The notes under the pieces were generated by a model, which was not told where the DNA came from, ran no database searches, and was given only the letters and a program-made list of their open reading frames with translations. From an uncultured Bacteroidales bacterium (GTDB taxonomy: Bacteria > Bacteroidota > Bacteroidia > Bacteroidales > Paludibacteraceae): 64,000 bases of DNA. Below are positions 53,157-60,708 of the stretch, in pieces. The DNA lies in NCBI GenBank assembly GCA_902785605.1, contig CACZZL010000001.1, positions 158,861 to 222,860 of the forward strand, given 5' to 3'. The translations under genes and the position numbers were made by a program. The stretch's first letter is position 1. Each line of letters begins with the position of its first letter.

Positions 53157-53200
53157 TTTGAACTAGTTTTCTAGTTGACTAGCGGACTAGTAGACTAATT
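53157..53200. repeat. Micro-repeat cluster (GACTAGCGGACTAG family), right
   Basis: TTTCTAGTTGACTAGCGGAC then TAGTAGACTAATTA, in the 5' leader of the four-helix-bundle gene. It shares GACTAGCGGACTAGT with the cluster at 52557. Confidence 0.65.
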
Positions 53201-53266
53201 ATATATGGGTGTTTTTTATGTTATTCTCACGTACGCGTGTTCCGATTATTAGATACAAAGCGACTG

Positions 53267-53274
53267 CAAAGTTA
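53267..53274 (-). promoter_or_regulatory. Bacteroidota -7 element for the four-helix-bundle gene
   Basis: Minus strand TAACTTTG, about 120 bp before the start, in an AT-rich divergent region. Confidence 0.65.
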
Positions 53275-53412
53275 ATACTAATTTCCGAAATATGCAAATT
53301 ATACTTTACAAAAATGCCTATTTTGTGTATTTTTCTACTATTTTCGTCAATTTGTCGCCATTTGTCGGCAGTTTTTTTTCTCCAAATATTTGCACATGTG
53401 ATTATTTTGTTG

Positions 53413-53420
53413 TACCTTTG
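53413..53420 (+). promoter_or_regulatory. Bacteroidota -7 element for aroB
   Basis: Plus strand TACCTTTG followed by CAGCC, 25 bp before the ATG of aroB. Confidence 0.75.
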
Positions 53421-53445
53421 CAGCCCGAATTGAAAAAACCCGATT

Positions 53446-54513
53446 ATGATGTGCAATGAGATACAGCGTCCGTTGGCGGAGATTTGTAGCCGCTACCCGC
53501 AGGACCAGATTGTGGTCGTGCTGGATCGTCGTGTGGCGTACGAGACGGCGTATCCGACGCTGCGGCTGGAGGTGAGCGAGGAACACAAGGACCTGAGCAC
53601 CCTCACGCAGATATGGGACTTTTTCTTTGCGCACCACCTCACTCGCAGCGGGCTGGTGATCTGTATCGGCGGCGGCGTGCTGACGGACATGGCGGGGCTG
53701 GCTGCAGCTATGTACAAACGCGGGGTGGACTACGTCAACATCCCGACGACCCTGCTGTCCATGGTGGACGCATCGTCAGGCGGTAAGACCGCCATCAATT
53801 ACCACGGTCTGAAGAACAGCATCGGCGTGTTCGCCGAGCCGGTCGAGACGCTCATCTGCCCGAACTGGCTGCACACTCTGCCGGCCGAGCAGTTGCTCAG
53901 CGGCTATGCCGAGATGCTCAAGACAGGACTTATAGAAGATAATGTACAAAGTGACAATGTACAATGTACAAAGGACAATGTACAAGGTACAAAGGAGTCG
54001 TTGTGGAACCGTTTACTCAACTACGACCTGGAGGCGCTGGACGAACAATCGTTGGCACCGCTGATCGCGGACTGCGTAGCGGTCAAGACGCAGATCGTGA
54101 GCTCCGACCCTCACGAGCAGGGAGCACGCAAGGCGCTTAACTTCGGTCACACCTTCGGGCACGCGCTTGAAGAGGTTACGGGTTATGGGTTACGGGTTAC
54201 GGGAACCATGCCTCATGGCTATGCCGTGCTCTACGGCATGATCGCCGAACTGTACCTGAGTGTGACGCGCTTAGGCTGTCCGCGCGAGCCGCTCCAGCAC
54301 CTCACGCAACTCATGCTCCACTACTACGGCAAGCCGCAGTGTAAGTGCTCCGACCGCGAGCAACTCATCGCGCTCATGCAGCAGGACAAAAAGAACGAGC
54401 GTGCAGCCGAAATCAACTGCACACTCATCCGATCCATCGGGGAGCCGGTTATCAACCAGGTCATCACCCCCGATGAGGCTGCTGAAGCCTTCGATTATTT
54501 ATTCTCGCTATAA
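53446..54513 (+). CDS. aroB: 3-dehydroquinate synthase
   Basis: A 355-residue shikimate-pathway enzyme converting DAHP to 3-dehydroquinate with NAD+ and a divalent metal. Motifs are ICIGGGVLTDMAGLAAAMYK (NAD site), YVNIPTTLLSMVDASSGGKT, AEMLKTGLI, and metal ligands in RKALNFGHTFGHALEEVTGY. Two micro-repeat clusters are in frame: DNVQSDNVQCTKDNVQGTKE (53938-53994) right after the metal-site Lys-Thr helix, and GYGLRVTGTMPHG (54174-54203) just after the HTFGHALE motif. Both are loops on the rim, so activity is probably kept. It overlaps phoH by 19 bp tail to tail. Confidence 0.95.
   Translation: MMCNEIQRPLAEICSRYPQDQIVVVLDRRVAYETAYPTLRLEVSEEHKDLSTLTQIWDFFFAHHLTRSGLVICIGGGVLTDMAGLAAAMYKRGVDYVNIPTTLLSMVDASSGGKTAINYHGLKNSIGVFAEPVETLICPNWLHTLPAEQLLSGYAEMLKTGLIEDNVQSDNVQCTKDNVQGTKESLWNRLLNYDLEALDEQSLAPLIADCVAVKTQIVSSDPHEQGARKALNFGHTFGHALEEVTGYGLRVTGTMPHGYAVLYGMIAELYLSVTRLGCPREPLQHLTQLMLHYYGKPQCKCSDREQLIALMQQDKKNERAAEINCTLIRSIGEPVINQVITPDEAAEAFDYLFSL
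53938..53994 (+). repeat. Micro-repeat cluster (GACAATGTACAAAG family) inside aroB
   Basis: AATGTACAAAGTGACAATGT, ACAATGTACAAAGGACAATG and TACAAGGTACAAAGG repeat over 57 bp and encode NVQSDNVQCTKDNVQGTK. It is the longest coding cluster in a housekeeping gene here. Confidence 0.9.
54174..54203 (+). repeat. Micro-repeat cluster (GGTTATGGGTTACGG family) inside aroB
   Basis: GGTTACGGGTTATGGGTTAC then GGGTTACGGG encode GYGLRVTG, next to the HTFGHALE metal motif. Confidence 0.8.
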
Positions 54514-55433
54514 GCCGCTACGATCTTCTTCACCAGCGGATGGCGAACGATATCTTTCTCGTTGAACTCAATGATCGAGATGCCTTTGATGCCGTGGAAT
54601 CGCTCCAGCGCATCGCGCAGCCCCGACTTCTGGGTCGGCGGCAGGTCGATCTGCGTCATGTCTCCCGTCACGATCATTTTTCCGCCCAAGCCCAAACGGG
54701 TTAGGAACATCTTGAGCTGCAGCGCGGTCGTGTTCTGCGCCTCATCGAGGATGACCACCGCCTCACTCAGCGTCCGTCCGCGCATGAACGCGAGAGGCGC
54801 AATCTGAATCGTCCCTTTCTCCATGTACTCGGCCAACTTAGCCGCCGGAATCATGTCCTGCAACGCATCGTACAGCGGCTGCAAGTACGGGTCGATCTTC
54901 TCTTTCATATCGCCCGGCAGGAATCCCAGTTTCTCACCTGCCTCTACCGCCGGACGGGACAGGATGATACGCTTCACCTCCCGGTTCTTCAGCGCCCGCA
55001 CCGCCAACGCGATCGCCGTGTAGGTCTTACCGCTACCCGCCGGACCGACCGCAAAGAGCAGGTCGTTGTCCTCGTACGCCTTGACCAGCGCCTGCTGGTT
55101 GGTCGAACGCGCATAGATGGACTTACCGTTCACACCGTGCAGGATCAGGTTATCCGTTGCCCGCTCGGCTGGTTTATCCCCGTGCAGCAGCATCAGAATA
55201 TCCTGCTCGGTGAGGCGGTTGTTGCGAATACAGAACTGCTCGCACAGCTGGAGCGAATGTTCAAAATGTTCTACCGCTTTCTCCGAACCCGATACTTTCA
55301 CTTGGTATCCCCGCGCGACTACACGCACCTCCGGATGTTGGTTTTTGAGACAAAGAATGTTTTGGTTATTCACACCGTAAAAAGTAGGTGTGTCTAATGC
55401 ATCAGAGAGATTTACGATTTTGTCTGTTATCAT
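54495..55433 (-). CDS. phoH: PhoH family ATPase
   Basis: A 312-residue cytoplasmic ATPase. The N-terminal ~100 residues resemble a KH-like segment (HPEVRVVARGYQVKVSGSEK). Walker A is FAVGPAGSGKTYTAIALAV near residue 135, Walker B is AVVILDEAQNTTALQLKMFL, and TRLGLGGKMIVTGDMTQIDL is the family signature. PhoH-like proteins are linked to RNA metabolism. Start ATG follows a TAACTTTG promoter by ~35 bp. Confidence 0.95.
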   Translation of the reverse strand: MITDKIVNLSDALDTPTFYGVNNQNILCLKNQHPEVRVVARGYQVKVSGSEKAVEHFEHSLQLCEQFCIRNNRLTEQDILMLLHGDKPAERATDNLILHGVNGKSIYARSTNQQALVKAYEDNDLLFAVGPAGSGKTYTAIALAVRALKNREVKRIILSRPAVEAGEKLGFLPGDMKEKIDPYLQPLYDALQDMIPAAKLAEYMEKGTIQIAPLAFMRGRTLSEAVVILDEAQNTTALQLKMFLTRLGLGGKMIVTGDMTQIDLPPTQKSGLRDALERFHGIKGISIIEFNEKDIVRHPLVKKIVAAYSENK

Positions 55434-55467
55434 GTTTTGTATTTTGGTTCTTTTTCTAAAAACGGTG

Positions 55468-55475
55468 CAAAGTTA
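55468..55475 (-). promoter_or_regulatory. Bacteroidota -7 element for phoH
   Basis: Minus strand TAACTTTG, 34 bp before the phoH start, with a poly-T stretch upstream. Confidence 0.7.
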
Positions 55476-55549
55476 CAAAAAAAAATGCATTGTTGCAACA
55501 ATTTCGTGAAAAATAATCGCATTTACTTGCGTAAATGAATTTTTTGTAG

Positions 55550-55557
55550 TATCTTTG
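55550..55557 (+). promoter_or_regulatory. Bacteroidota -7 element for the thioredoxin gene
   Basis: Plus strand TATCTTTG followed by CAACG, 18 bp before the ATG at 55576. An in-frame TTG at 55555 lies within this element and cannot be the start. Confidence 0.75.
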
Positions 55558-55575
55558 CAACGTTTTTTAATTTGG

Positions 55576-56004
55576 ATGAGTATGCGATCAAGATTAATAG
55601 GGCTGCTGCTTCTCTGTTTAGCAAGCATGCCGATCATGGCGGAAGATGTCGTTTATATCACGACGGATCAGTTCCGCGCCCGTATTTTCGACTACAAGGC
55701 GAACCAGGAATGGGTCTATGCCGGAGACAAACCGTGTATCGTGGACTTCTACACCACTTGGTGCGGACCGTGCAAACGCTTGGCACCCATCATGGAGGAG
55801 TTGAGCCAGAAGTACTGCGGACAGGTTATCTTCTACAAAGCCGACACCGAGCGGGAGCGCGAACTGGCGCACGTGTTCGGTATCAGTTCCATTCCGCAGG
55901 TGCTCTATGTCCCGGTGGAGGGCAAACCGATGCTGCTCAAAGGACTCTACCCCAAGGAGGACATCATCAAGATCATTGACGAGTTCCTGCTTCAGCAGAA
56001 GTAA
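55576..56004 (+). CDS. Exported thioredoxin-family protein
   Basis: A 142-residue thiol-disulfide protein. Signal peptide MSMRSRLIGLLLLCLASMPI (cut after MA) is followed by a thioredoxin domain with active site FYTTWCGPCKRLAPIMEELS and the cis-proline loop ISSIPQVLY. It should act in the periplasm as a reductase or electron carrier. Its TAA shares an A with the ATG of the antiporter (TAATG), so the two are coupled. The start is ATG at 55576, or 55582. Confidence 0.93.
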   Translation: MSMRSRLIGLLLLCLASMPIMAEDVVYITTDQFRARIFDYKANQEWVYAGDKPCIVDFYTTWCGPCKRLAPIMEELSQKYCGQVIFYKADTERERELAHVFGISSIPQVLYVPVEGKPMLLKGLYPKEDIIKIIDEFLLQQK

Positions 56005-57599
56005 TGCAGGTCGAGTTCGTTCTGCTCATATTATCGTTGCTGTTCTTCGTCAGCATCATTGCGGACAAGATCGGTTATAAGTTCGGTGTGCCTGCCCTGC
56101 TGCTGTTTCTGGTAGTAGGTATGTTGTTCGGACCGGATGGTATCGGTGCGCTGCTGGGCGGAAGCGGATTGGAGATCAACACCAAGAACGCCGAAGCGCT
56201 CAGTACAGTCGCGATGTGTATCATCCTGTTCACCGGAGGTATGGACACCAAGCTCAGCGATGTGAAGGCGGTGCTGCTGCCCGGTGTGACCTTAGCGACC
56301 GTGGGCGTGCTGCTCACCTGTGTCATCACGGGAATCATCATCTATTTCATCTTCGGCTGGTTCAGCGCGCTGACTACCGTCTCGATCTGGATGGCGCTGC
56401 TCATTGCGGCAACCCTGTCCAGTACCGACAGTGCGAGTGTGTTCTCGATCATGCGCAACAACGGCATCGGTATCAAGCACGAACTGAGGCAGTTGTTAGA
56501 GTTGGAGTCGGGTGCCAATGACCCGATGGCGTACGTGCTGACTACGACCCTCATCGGCGTCGTACTGGCGGGTAGTAAGCATGTGGAGGCACTGCCAATC
56601 GTGCAGGTCATCGTCGTCCAACTGGTCATGGGCACCGTGCTCGGATTGGCGTTAGGCAAAGGACTCGTGCTGCTCATGCGCCGCGTCAAACTGGCCAACG
56701 AAGCGCTGTACCCCATCATGGTCCTCACGGCCTGTATCTTCATCTTCGCCAGCACGTATTACCTGCAAGGTAACACTTATCTCGCCGTCTATGTCGGCGG
56801 TCTGATCATCGGAAACAGTAAGTTCACCCGCAAACGGCAGACCAAGTCGTTCTTCAACGGTCTGACTTGGCTCAGTCAGTTGTCCATGTTCCTCATGCTC
56901 GGTCTGATGGTTCGCCCGTCGGAGTTCCTGCGTCTGGACGTGTGGCTGCCGTGTCTTATCATCAGTGTGGTGATGATCGGTATCTCCCGTCCGATGTCCG
57001 TGCTGCTGTGTATGTGGCCGTTCAAACGATGGCGTATGCGCGACCGCCTGATGCTCAGTTGGGTCGGACTCAAAGGGGCTGTGCCCGTCATCTTCGCCGT
57101 CATGTGTAAGGCTGAAGGGGTGCCGAATGCCGATATCATCTTCAATGTGGTGTTCCTCTGCACCATCGTCTCCCTGCTCACGCAGGGCACGACACTCACC
57201 CTCATGGCGCGTAAGCTGAACCTGGCGGTACCGCCCGAGGAGGAGAAGGTCCTCGAGCACTTTGATCTGGACCTGCCGGAGGAGATCCAATCCTCGGCAC
57301 GGGAGGTGGAGGTGACGGAGCAGATGCTCGAACGCGGTAACACCCCGCGCGAACTGGCTATTCCGCCACACACCCTGATCGTCATGGTCCGCCGGGGCGA
57401 GGACTTCTTTATTCCTACCGGTTCGAGCGAACTGAAGGAAGGAGACCAACTGCTCGTCATCTCCGACCATGACGCGAATGCCGCTTACCAGCACCTGACC
57501 GACGAGGCCGAAGAGGAGGCTCAATGGCGCGCCGACATGCGCAACAAAGCCAAGAACAGATGGCTCCGCGCTACCCGTTGGATGCACAAGAAGGGGTGA
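56004..57599 (+). CDS. Potassium/proton antiporter (CPA1, CvrA/NhaP2-like)
   Basis: A 531-residue membrane antiporter. About 12-13 helices make up the CPA domain, with LEINTKNAEALSTVAMCIIL and the ion-site STDSASVFSIMRNNGI then LELESGANDPMAYVLTT, typical of NhaP2/CvrA. The last ~130 residues are cytosolic, with a TrkA-C-like domain (LVMVRRGEDFFIPTGSSELK, EGDQLLVISD). It is expected to export K+ (or Na+) against H+. It overlaps the thioredoxin gene by one base. The GTGATGGG-rich cluster right after its stop is a micro-repeat. Confidence 0.92.
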   Translation: MQVEFVLLILSLLFFVSIIADKIGYKFGVPALLLFLVVGMLFGPDGIGALLGGSGLEINTKNAEALSTVAMCIILFTGGMDTKLSDVKAVLLPGVTLATVGVLLTCVITGIIIYFIFGWFSALTTVSIWMALLIAATLSSTDSASVFSIMRNNGIGIKHELRQLLELESGANDPMAYVLTTTLIGVVLAGSKHVEALPIVQVIVVQLVMGTVLGLALGKGLVLLMRRVKLANEALYPIMVLTACIFIFASTYYLQGNTYLAVYVGGLIIGNSKFTRKRQTKSFFNGLTWLSQLSMFLMLGLMVRPSEFLRLDVWLPCLIISVVMIGISRPMSVLLCMWPFKRWRMRDRLMLSWVGLKGAVPVIFAVMCKAEGVPNADIIFNVVFLCTIVSLLTQGTTLTLMARKLNLAVPPEEEKVLEHFDLDLPEEIQSSAREVEVTEQMLERGNTPRELAIPPHTLIVMVRRGEDFFIPTGSSELKEGDQLLVISDHDANAAYQHLTDEAEEEAQWRADMRNKAKNRWLRATRWMHKKG

Positions 57600-57676
57600 C
57601 GGGCTATGGGTTACCGGTTATGGGTTACCGGTTACGGGATAAAATTAAATCAAAAATCATAAATCATAAATCATAA
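57600..57676. repeat. Two adjoining micro-repeat clusters (GGTTATGGGTTACCGG and AAATCATA)
   Basis: GGGCTATGGGTTACCGGTTA, TGGGTTACCGGTTACGGG, then AAATCATAAATCATAAATCA leading into ATGAAAACAG. The stop of the antiporter and the start of the next gene bound the whole gap, and the start codon is the end of an AAATCATAAATG unit. No other feature is visible. Confidence 0.9.
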
Positions 57677-59251
57677 ATGAAAACAGTCGTTTTCCTAACC
57701 GGTGCGACAGGCACCATGGGTTATGCGGGTATGCAGGAGATCCTGCGCTACCCCGACCAATACGAACTGCGTATTCTTGCTCGTCCGAGCAAAAAGAATA
57801 AAGAGCTCCTGGCTCCTCTAACCGCTAAGCACTCACCCCTAACCGTTATTTGGGGCGACCTCACCAACTACGAGGACGTGCTCAAAGGTGTGACGGGTGC
57901 TGATATCGTGCTGCATGTGGGCGGCATGGTGTCCCCGCAAGCGGACTACCGTCCCAAAGCGACGCTGCGCACCAACATCACCGCGGCGAATAACATCACC
58001 AAGGCCGTGCTCGCACAACCCGAGGACAAGCAACCCAAAGTGGTCTATATCGGTTCGGTAGCCCAGATGGGTGACCGCCGTGAACCGCTGCATATGGGTC
58101 GTGCCGGCGATCCGATCTGCGTGTCCGCGTACGACCACTACGGTCTGACTAAAGCGCTCGCAGAACGCATCATCACCGACTCGGGCATCAAGACCTGGGT
58201 ATCTCTTCGTCAGTCGGGTATTCTCTATCCGGCGATCCTCAAGAACTACGACCCGATCATGTTCCATGTGCCGATCCGCGGCGTGCTGGAGTGGGCGACG
58301 GTCGAAGACAGCGGACGACTGCTTGAGCGTGTCTGCCGTCCTGATGTGCCGGCTAAATTCTGGAACAACTACTACAACATCGGTTCCGGCAAGGAGTACC
58401 GACTCTCCAACTACGAGTTCGAGTGCCTGCTGCTCGACGCCATCGGCTGTCCCAAACCCGAACAGATCTTCAACGCCAACTGGTTCACGACCCGCAATTT
58501 CCACGGCATGTGGTATATCGACGGGGATAAGTTAGAGGACATGCTCCATTTCCGTGCGAACGTGCCGGTGAAGGCGTATTTTGCGCAAATGGCCAAAGCC
58601 GACTCGCTGCCTTGGGGCATCAAGTTCGCCTCCAAGACCCATATCGCCAAACTGTTCCCGCACTGTGTGAAAGCGGCGATGTGGTTCATGGCCAACAGCA
58701 AAGAGCACGGTACACAATGGTGGATTAAGCAAGTTGAAAGTGGAAAGTTGAAAGTTGAAAGGGACAAAGCTGCCAAACGCATCGCTGCTTACTACGGTTC
58801 GCTGGAGGCCTATAAAGCCATTCCGGATTGGAAGCATATGGATCTCAGCCATAACAGCGAGACGCCGGTGCTGCTGGATCACGGATACGATGAGAGCAAG
58901 GATGTGGATCAACTCACCGATGCCGAACTGAACAAAGCTGCGGCTTTCCGCGGCGGTAAGTACCTGGGCAACGATATGTGGCAGTGTGCGCAAGGACACA
59001 CGTTCAAAGCATCTCGTCGTCTGATATTACTCGGAGGACACTGGTGTCCGGATTGCTTCCCATTCCCTTATGACGAAGAGACGATCAAAAATCAGAAATC
59101 AGAAATCATAAATCATAAATCTTCGATTCCTTGGGCTTGGGACCAGGAAGCGAAGCGGAATCCCTTCTTCGCACAACTCTGGGCACCGCTCCACGATGCA
59201 AGCGAAGACAACGTATATGGTCCTGAAGTGTTTGAAGGCTGGGAGAAGTAA
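57677..59251 (+). CDS. NAD(P)-dependent SDR epimerase-family protein
   Basis: A 524-residue extended short-chain dehydrogenase. VVFLTGATGTMGYAGMQEIL is the GxxGxxG nucleotide site, YDHYGLTKALAERI supplies the YxxxK active pair, and LRQSGILYP follows. The last ~180 residues are an added domain (FRGGKYLGNDMWQCAQGHTF, GGHWCPDCFPFPYDEET, with CxxC-like zinc ligands). Product unknown. Three micro-repeat clusters sit in frame: APLTAKHSPLT near residue 50, QVESGKLKVERDK near residue 355, and KNQKSEIINHKSS near residue 475. Its start codon is itself part of a repeat. Confidence 0.88.
   Translation: MKTVVFLTGATGTMGYAGMQEILRYPDQYELRILARPSKKNKELLAPLTAKHSPLTVIWGDLTNYEDVLKGVTGADIVLHVGGMVSPQADYRPKATLRTNITAANNITKAVLAQPEDKQPKVVYIGSVAQMGDRREPLHMGRAGDPICVSAYDHYGLTKALAERIITDSGIKTWVSLRQSGILYPAILKNYDPIMFHVPIRGVLEWATVEDSGRLLERVCRPDVPAKFWNNYYNIGSGKEYRLSNYEFECLLLDAIGCPKPEQIFNANWFTTRNFHGMWYIDGDKLEDMLHFRANVPVKAYFAQMAKADSLPWGIKFASKTHIAKLFPHCVKAAMWFMANSKEHGTQWWIKQVESGKLKVERDKAAKRIAAYYGSLEAYKAIPDWKHMDLSHNSETPVLLDHGYDESKDVDQLTDAELNKAAAFRGGKYLGNDMWQCAQGHTFKASRRLILLGGHWCPDCFPFPYDEETIKNQKSEIINHKSSIPWAWDQEAKRNPFFAQLWAPLHDASEDNVYGPEVFEGWEK
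57817..57848 (+). repeat. Micro-repeat cluster (CTAACCGCTAAGCACTCACC family) inside the epimerase gene
   Basis: CTCCTCTAACCGCTAAGCAC then TCACCCCTAACCG encode APLTAKHSPLT ahead of the conserved WGDLTN segment. Confidence 0.6.
58730..58762 (+). repeat. Micro-repeat cluster (AAGTTGAAAGTGG family) inside the epimerase gene
   Basis: AAGTTGAAAGTGGAAAGTTG then AAAGTTGAAAGG encode QVESGKLKVER. It is the same family as in glycogen synthase. Confidence 0.85.
59086..59121 (+). repeat. Micro-repeat cluster (AAATCAGAAATCATA family) inside the epimerase gene
   Basis: AAAAATCAGAAATCAGAAAT then CATAAATCATAAATC encode KNQKSEIINHKS. The same words are between genes at 57646-57676. Confidence 0.85.
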
Positions 59252-59391
59252 ACTAATTGACGATTGGACGATTGACGAGGTACAATTGATTGACGATTGA
59301 AAATAATTGACGATTGTCAGCAGCGTAAATCGTAAATATAACCAAATCGTACCTAAATCGTAAATCGTAAATCTGTAAATCGTAAATTGTT
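59252..59391. repeat. 140-bp intergenic array of two micro-repeat families
   Basis: First half repeats ATTGACGATTGGACGATTG, second half AATCGTAAATCGTAAATC with AAATCTGTAAATCG. It fills nearly all the gap between the epimerase gene and the helicase gene, and no promoter or terminator is recognised in it. Confidence 0.9.
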
Positions 59392-59394
59392 TAG

Positions 59395-60708
59395 ATGTTT
59401 TTTGACGAATTAGCATTATCGGATGAGGTGTTGGATGCATTGTGGGACATGCATTTCGATGAGTGTACCCCGGTGCAGGAGAAGACGATACCGGTGATCT
59501 TGGAGGGCCACGATGTGATCTCGTGCGCGCAGACAGGCACCGGTAAGACGGCGGCGTATATACTGCCGCTGCTCACCAACCTGGCGTTCGATGATCATGA
59601 CCCCGATAAACTGAACGCCATCATCATGGCTCCGACGCGCGAACTGGCGCAGCAGATCGACCAGCAGATGGAGGGATTCGGCTACTACGTGCCGTTCTCG
59701 TCCGTCGCTATCTACGGCGGTAAGGACAACGGAGCCTGGGGCACGCAGGTTACCGGACTGCAACGCGGTGCGGACATCGTCATCGCGACCCCGGGACGAC
59801 TGCTCAGCCAGATGAACATCTACGACATCGATTTCTCCGGCGTCAAGTATTTTATACTGGACGAAGCGGACCGAATGCTCGATATGGGCTTCTACGACGA
59901 TATCATGACGATCGTGCGTAAGTTGCCCAAGGACCGTCAGACCCTCCTTTTCTCGGCTACCATGCCGCCTAAGATTCGCCAATTGGCACGAACGATATTG
60001 CACGACCCGGTGGAGGTCCAGATCGCGGTCTCCCGTCCGCCCGAGAGCATCAAACAGATGCACGAGTTCGTTGATGAGGGTAAGAAAGTGGAAGCTGTGT
60101 TGGCGACACTAAATAAGGCGAAAGGCGAAAGGTTAGAGGCGAAAGAGGCGAAAGGCGAAGGGACGAATGGGCTAAAGAAGGTCATTGTTTTTGCCGGCAA
60201 GAAGCAGCGGGTGAAGGACCTGACGCGTACGTTACGTTCCTTAAACATTGACGCGCGCGCGATGCATTCGGACCTGGAGCAGAACGAACGGGACCAAGTG
60301 ATGCTGGATTTTCGGAATGGTAAGATAGGGGTGCTGGTGGCGACCGATGTCGTGTCGCGCGGCATCGATGTGACCGATGTGCCGCTCGTCATCAATTACG
60401 ATGTGCCGCATGATCCCGAGGACTACGTGCACCGCATCGGCCGAACCGCCCGGGCAGAGAACAGCGGAGAAGCGATGACACTCGTGTCACCGGACGATAT
60501 GCATTATTGGAAAAAAATCGAGAGATTTTTAACTTTAGCCTCTAACCCTTCGCCTTTAGCCTCTAAAGGTGACGAATCCTCCACTCGTTCGGGTAAAGGT
60601 TATTCAGGCGGTTCCCGACATTCTTCGCGAAACCGAGGGGGACACCCTCATAGGTCAAAAGGACAAGGCCGAGGGGGACACCGGCGAGCATCAGCGCCTC
60701 GGTCCTAA
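59395..60708 (+). CDS. DEAD-box RNA helicase (RhlE/DeaD-like) with overprinted C-terminal tail
   Basis: A 437-residue ATP-dependent RNA helicase. Motifs are QEKTIPVILEGHDVI (Q), AQTGTGKT (I), PTRELAQQ (Ia), DEADRMLDMGF (II), SATMPP (III), VATDVVSRGIDV, and HRIGRTARAENSG (VI). One micro-repeat cluster lies in the linker between RecA domains (KGERLEAKEAKGEGTNGLKK). A second (LASNPSPLASKG) begins a ~57-residue basic tail, SGKGYSGGSRHSSRNRGGHP and on, that overlaps rsmF antisense by 146 bp. The tail is RG/SR-rich as in RhlE, but its codons are the antisense of conserved rsmF sequence. Confidence 0.92.
   Translation: MFFDELALSDEVLDALWDMHFDECTPVQEKTIPVILEGHDVISCAQTGTGKTAAYILPLLTNLAFDDHDPDKLNAIIMAPTRELAQQIDQQMEGFGYYVPFSSVAIYGGKDNGAWGTQVTGLQRGADIVIATPGRLLSQMNIYDIDFSGVKYFILDEADRMLDMGFYDDIMTIVRKLPKDRQTLLFSATMPPKIRQLARTILHDPVEVQIAVSRPPESIKQMHEFVDEGKKVEAVLATLNKAKGERLEAKEAKGEGTNGLKKVIVFAGKKQRVKDLTRTLRSLNIDARAMHSDLEQNERDQVMLDFRNGKIGVLVATDVVSRGIDVTDVPLVINYDVPHDPEDYVHRIGRTARAENSGEAMTLVSPDDMHYWKKIERFLTLASNPSPLASKGDESSTRSGKGYSGGSRHSSRNRGGHPHRSKGQGRGGHRRASAPRS
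60113..60178 (+). repeat. Micro-repeat cluster (GGCGAAAGGTTAGAGGCGAAA family) inside the helicase gene
   Basis: AAGGCGAAAGGCGAAAGGTT, AGAGGCGAAAGAGGCGAAAG, GCGAAGGGACGAATGGGC. It encodes KAKGERLEAKEAKGEGTNGL between motifs III and IV. Confidence 0.9.
60533..60570 (+). repeat. Micro-repeat cluster (TTTAGCCTCTAACCC family) at the helicase tail and rsmF stop
   Basis: CTTTAGCCTCTAACCCTTCG then CCTTTAGCCTCTAAAGG encode LASNPSPLASKG in the helicase. On the opposite strand the same bases supply the TAG that ends rsmF. Confidence 0.85.

Noticed and set aside
59252-59391. Possible CRISPR array
   Set aside because: Units are about 7-12 bp with no unique spacers of 30 bp or more, and no cas gene is present.
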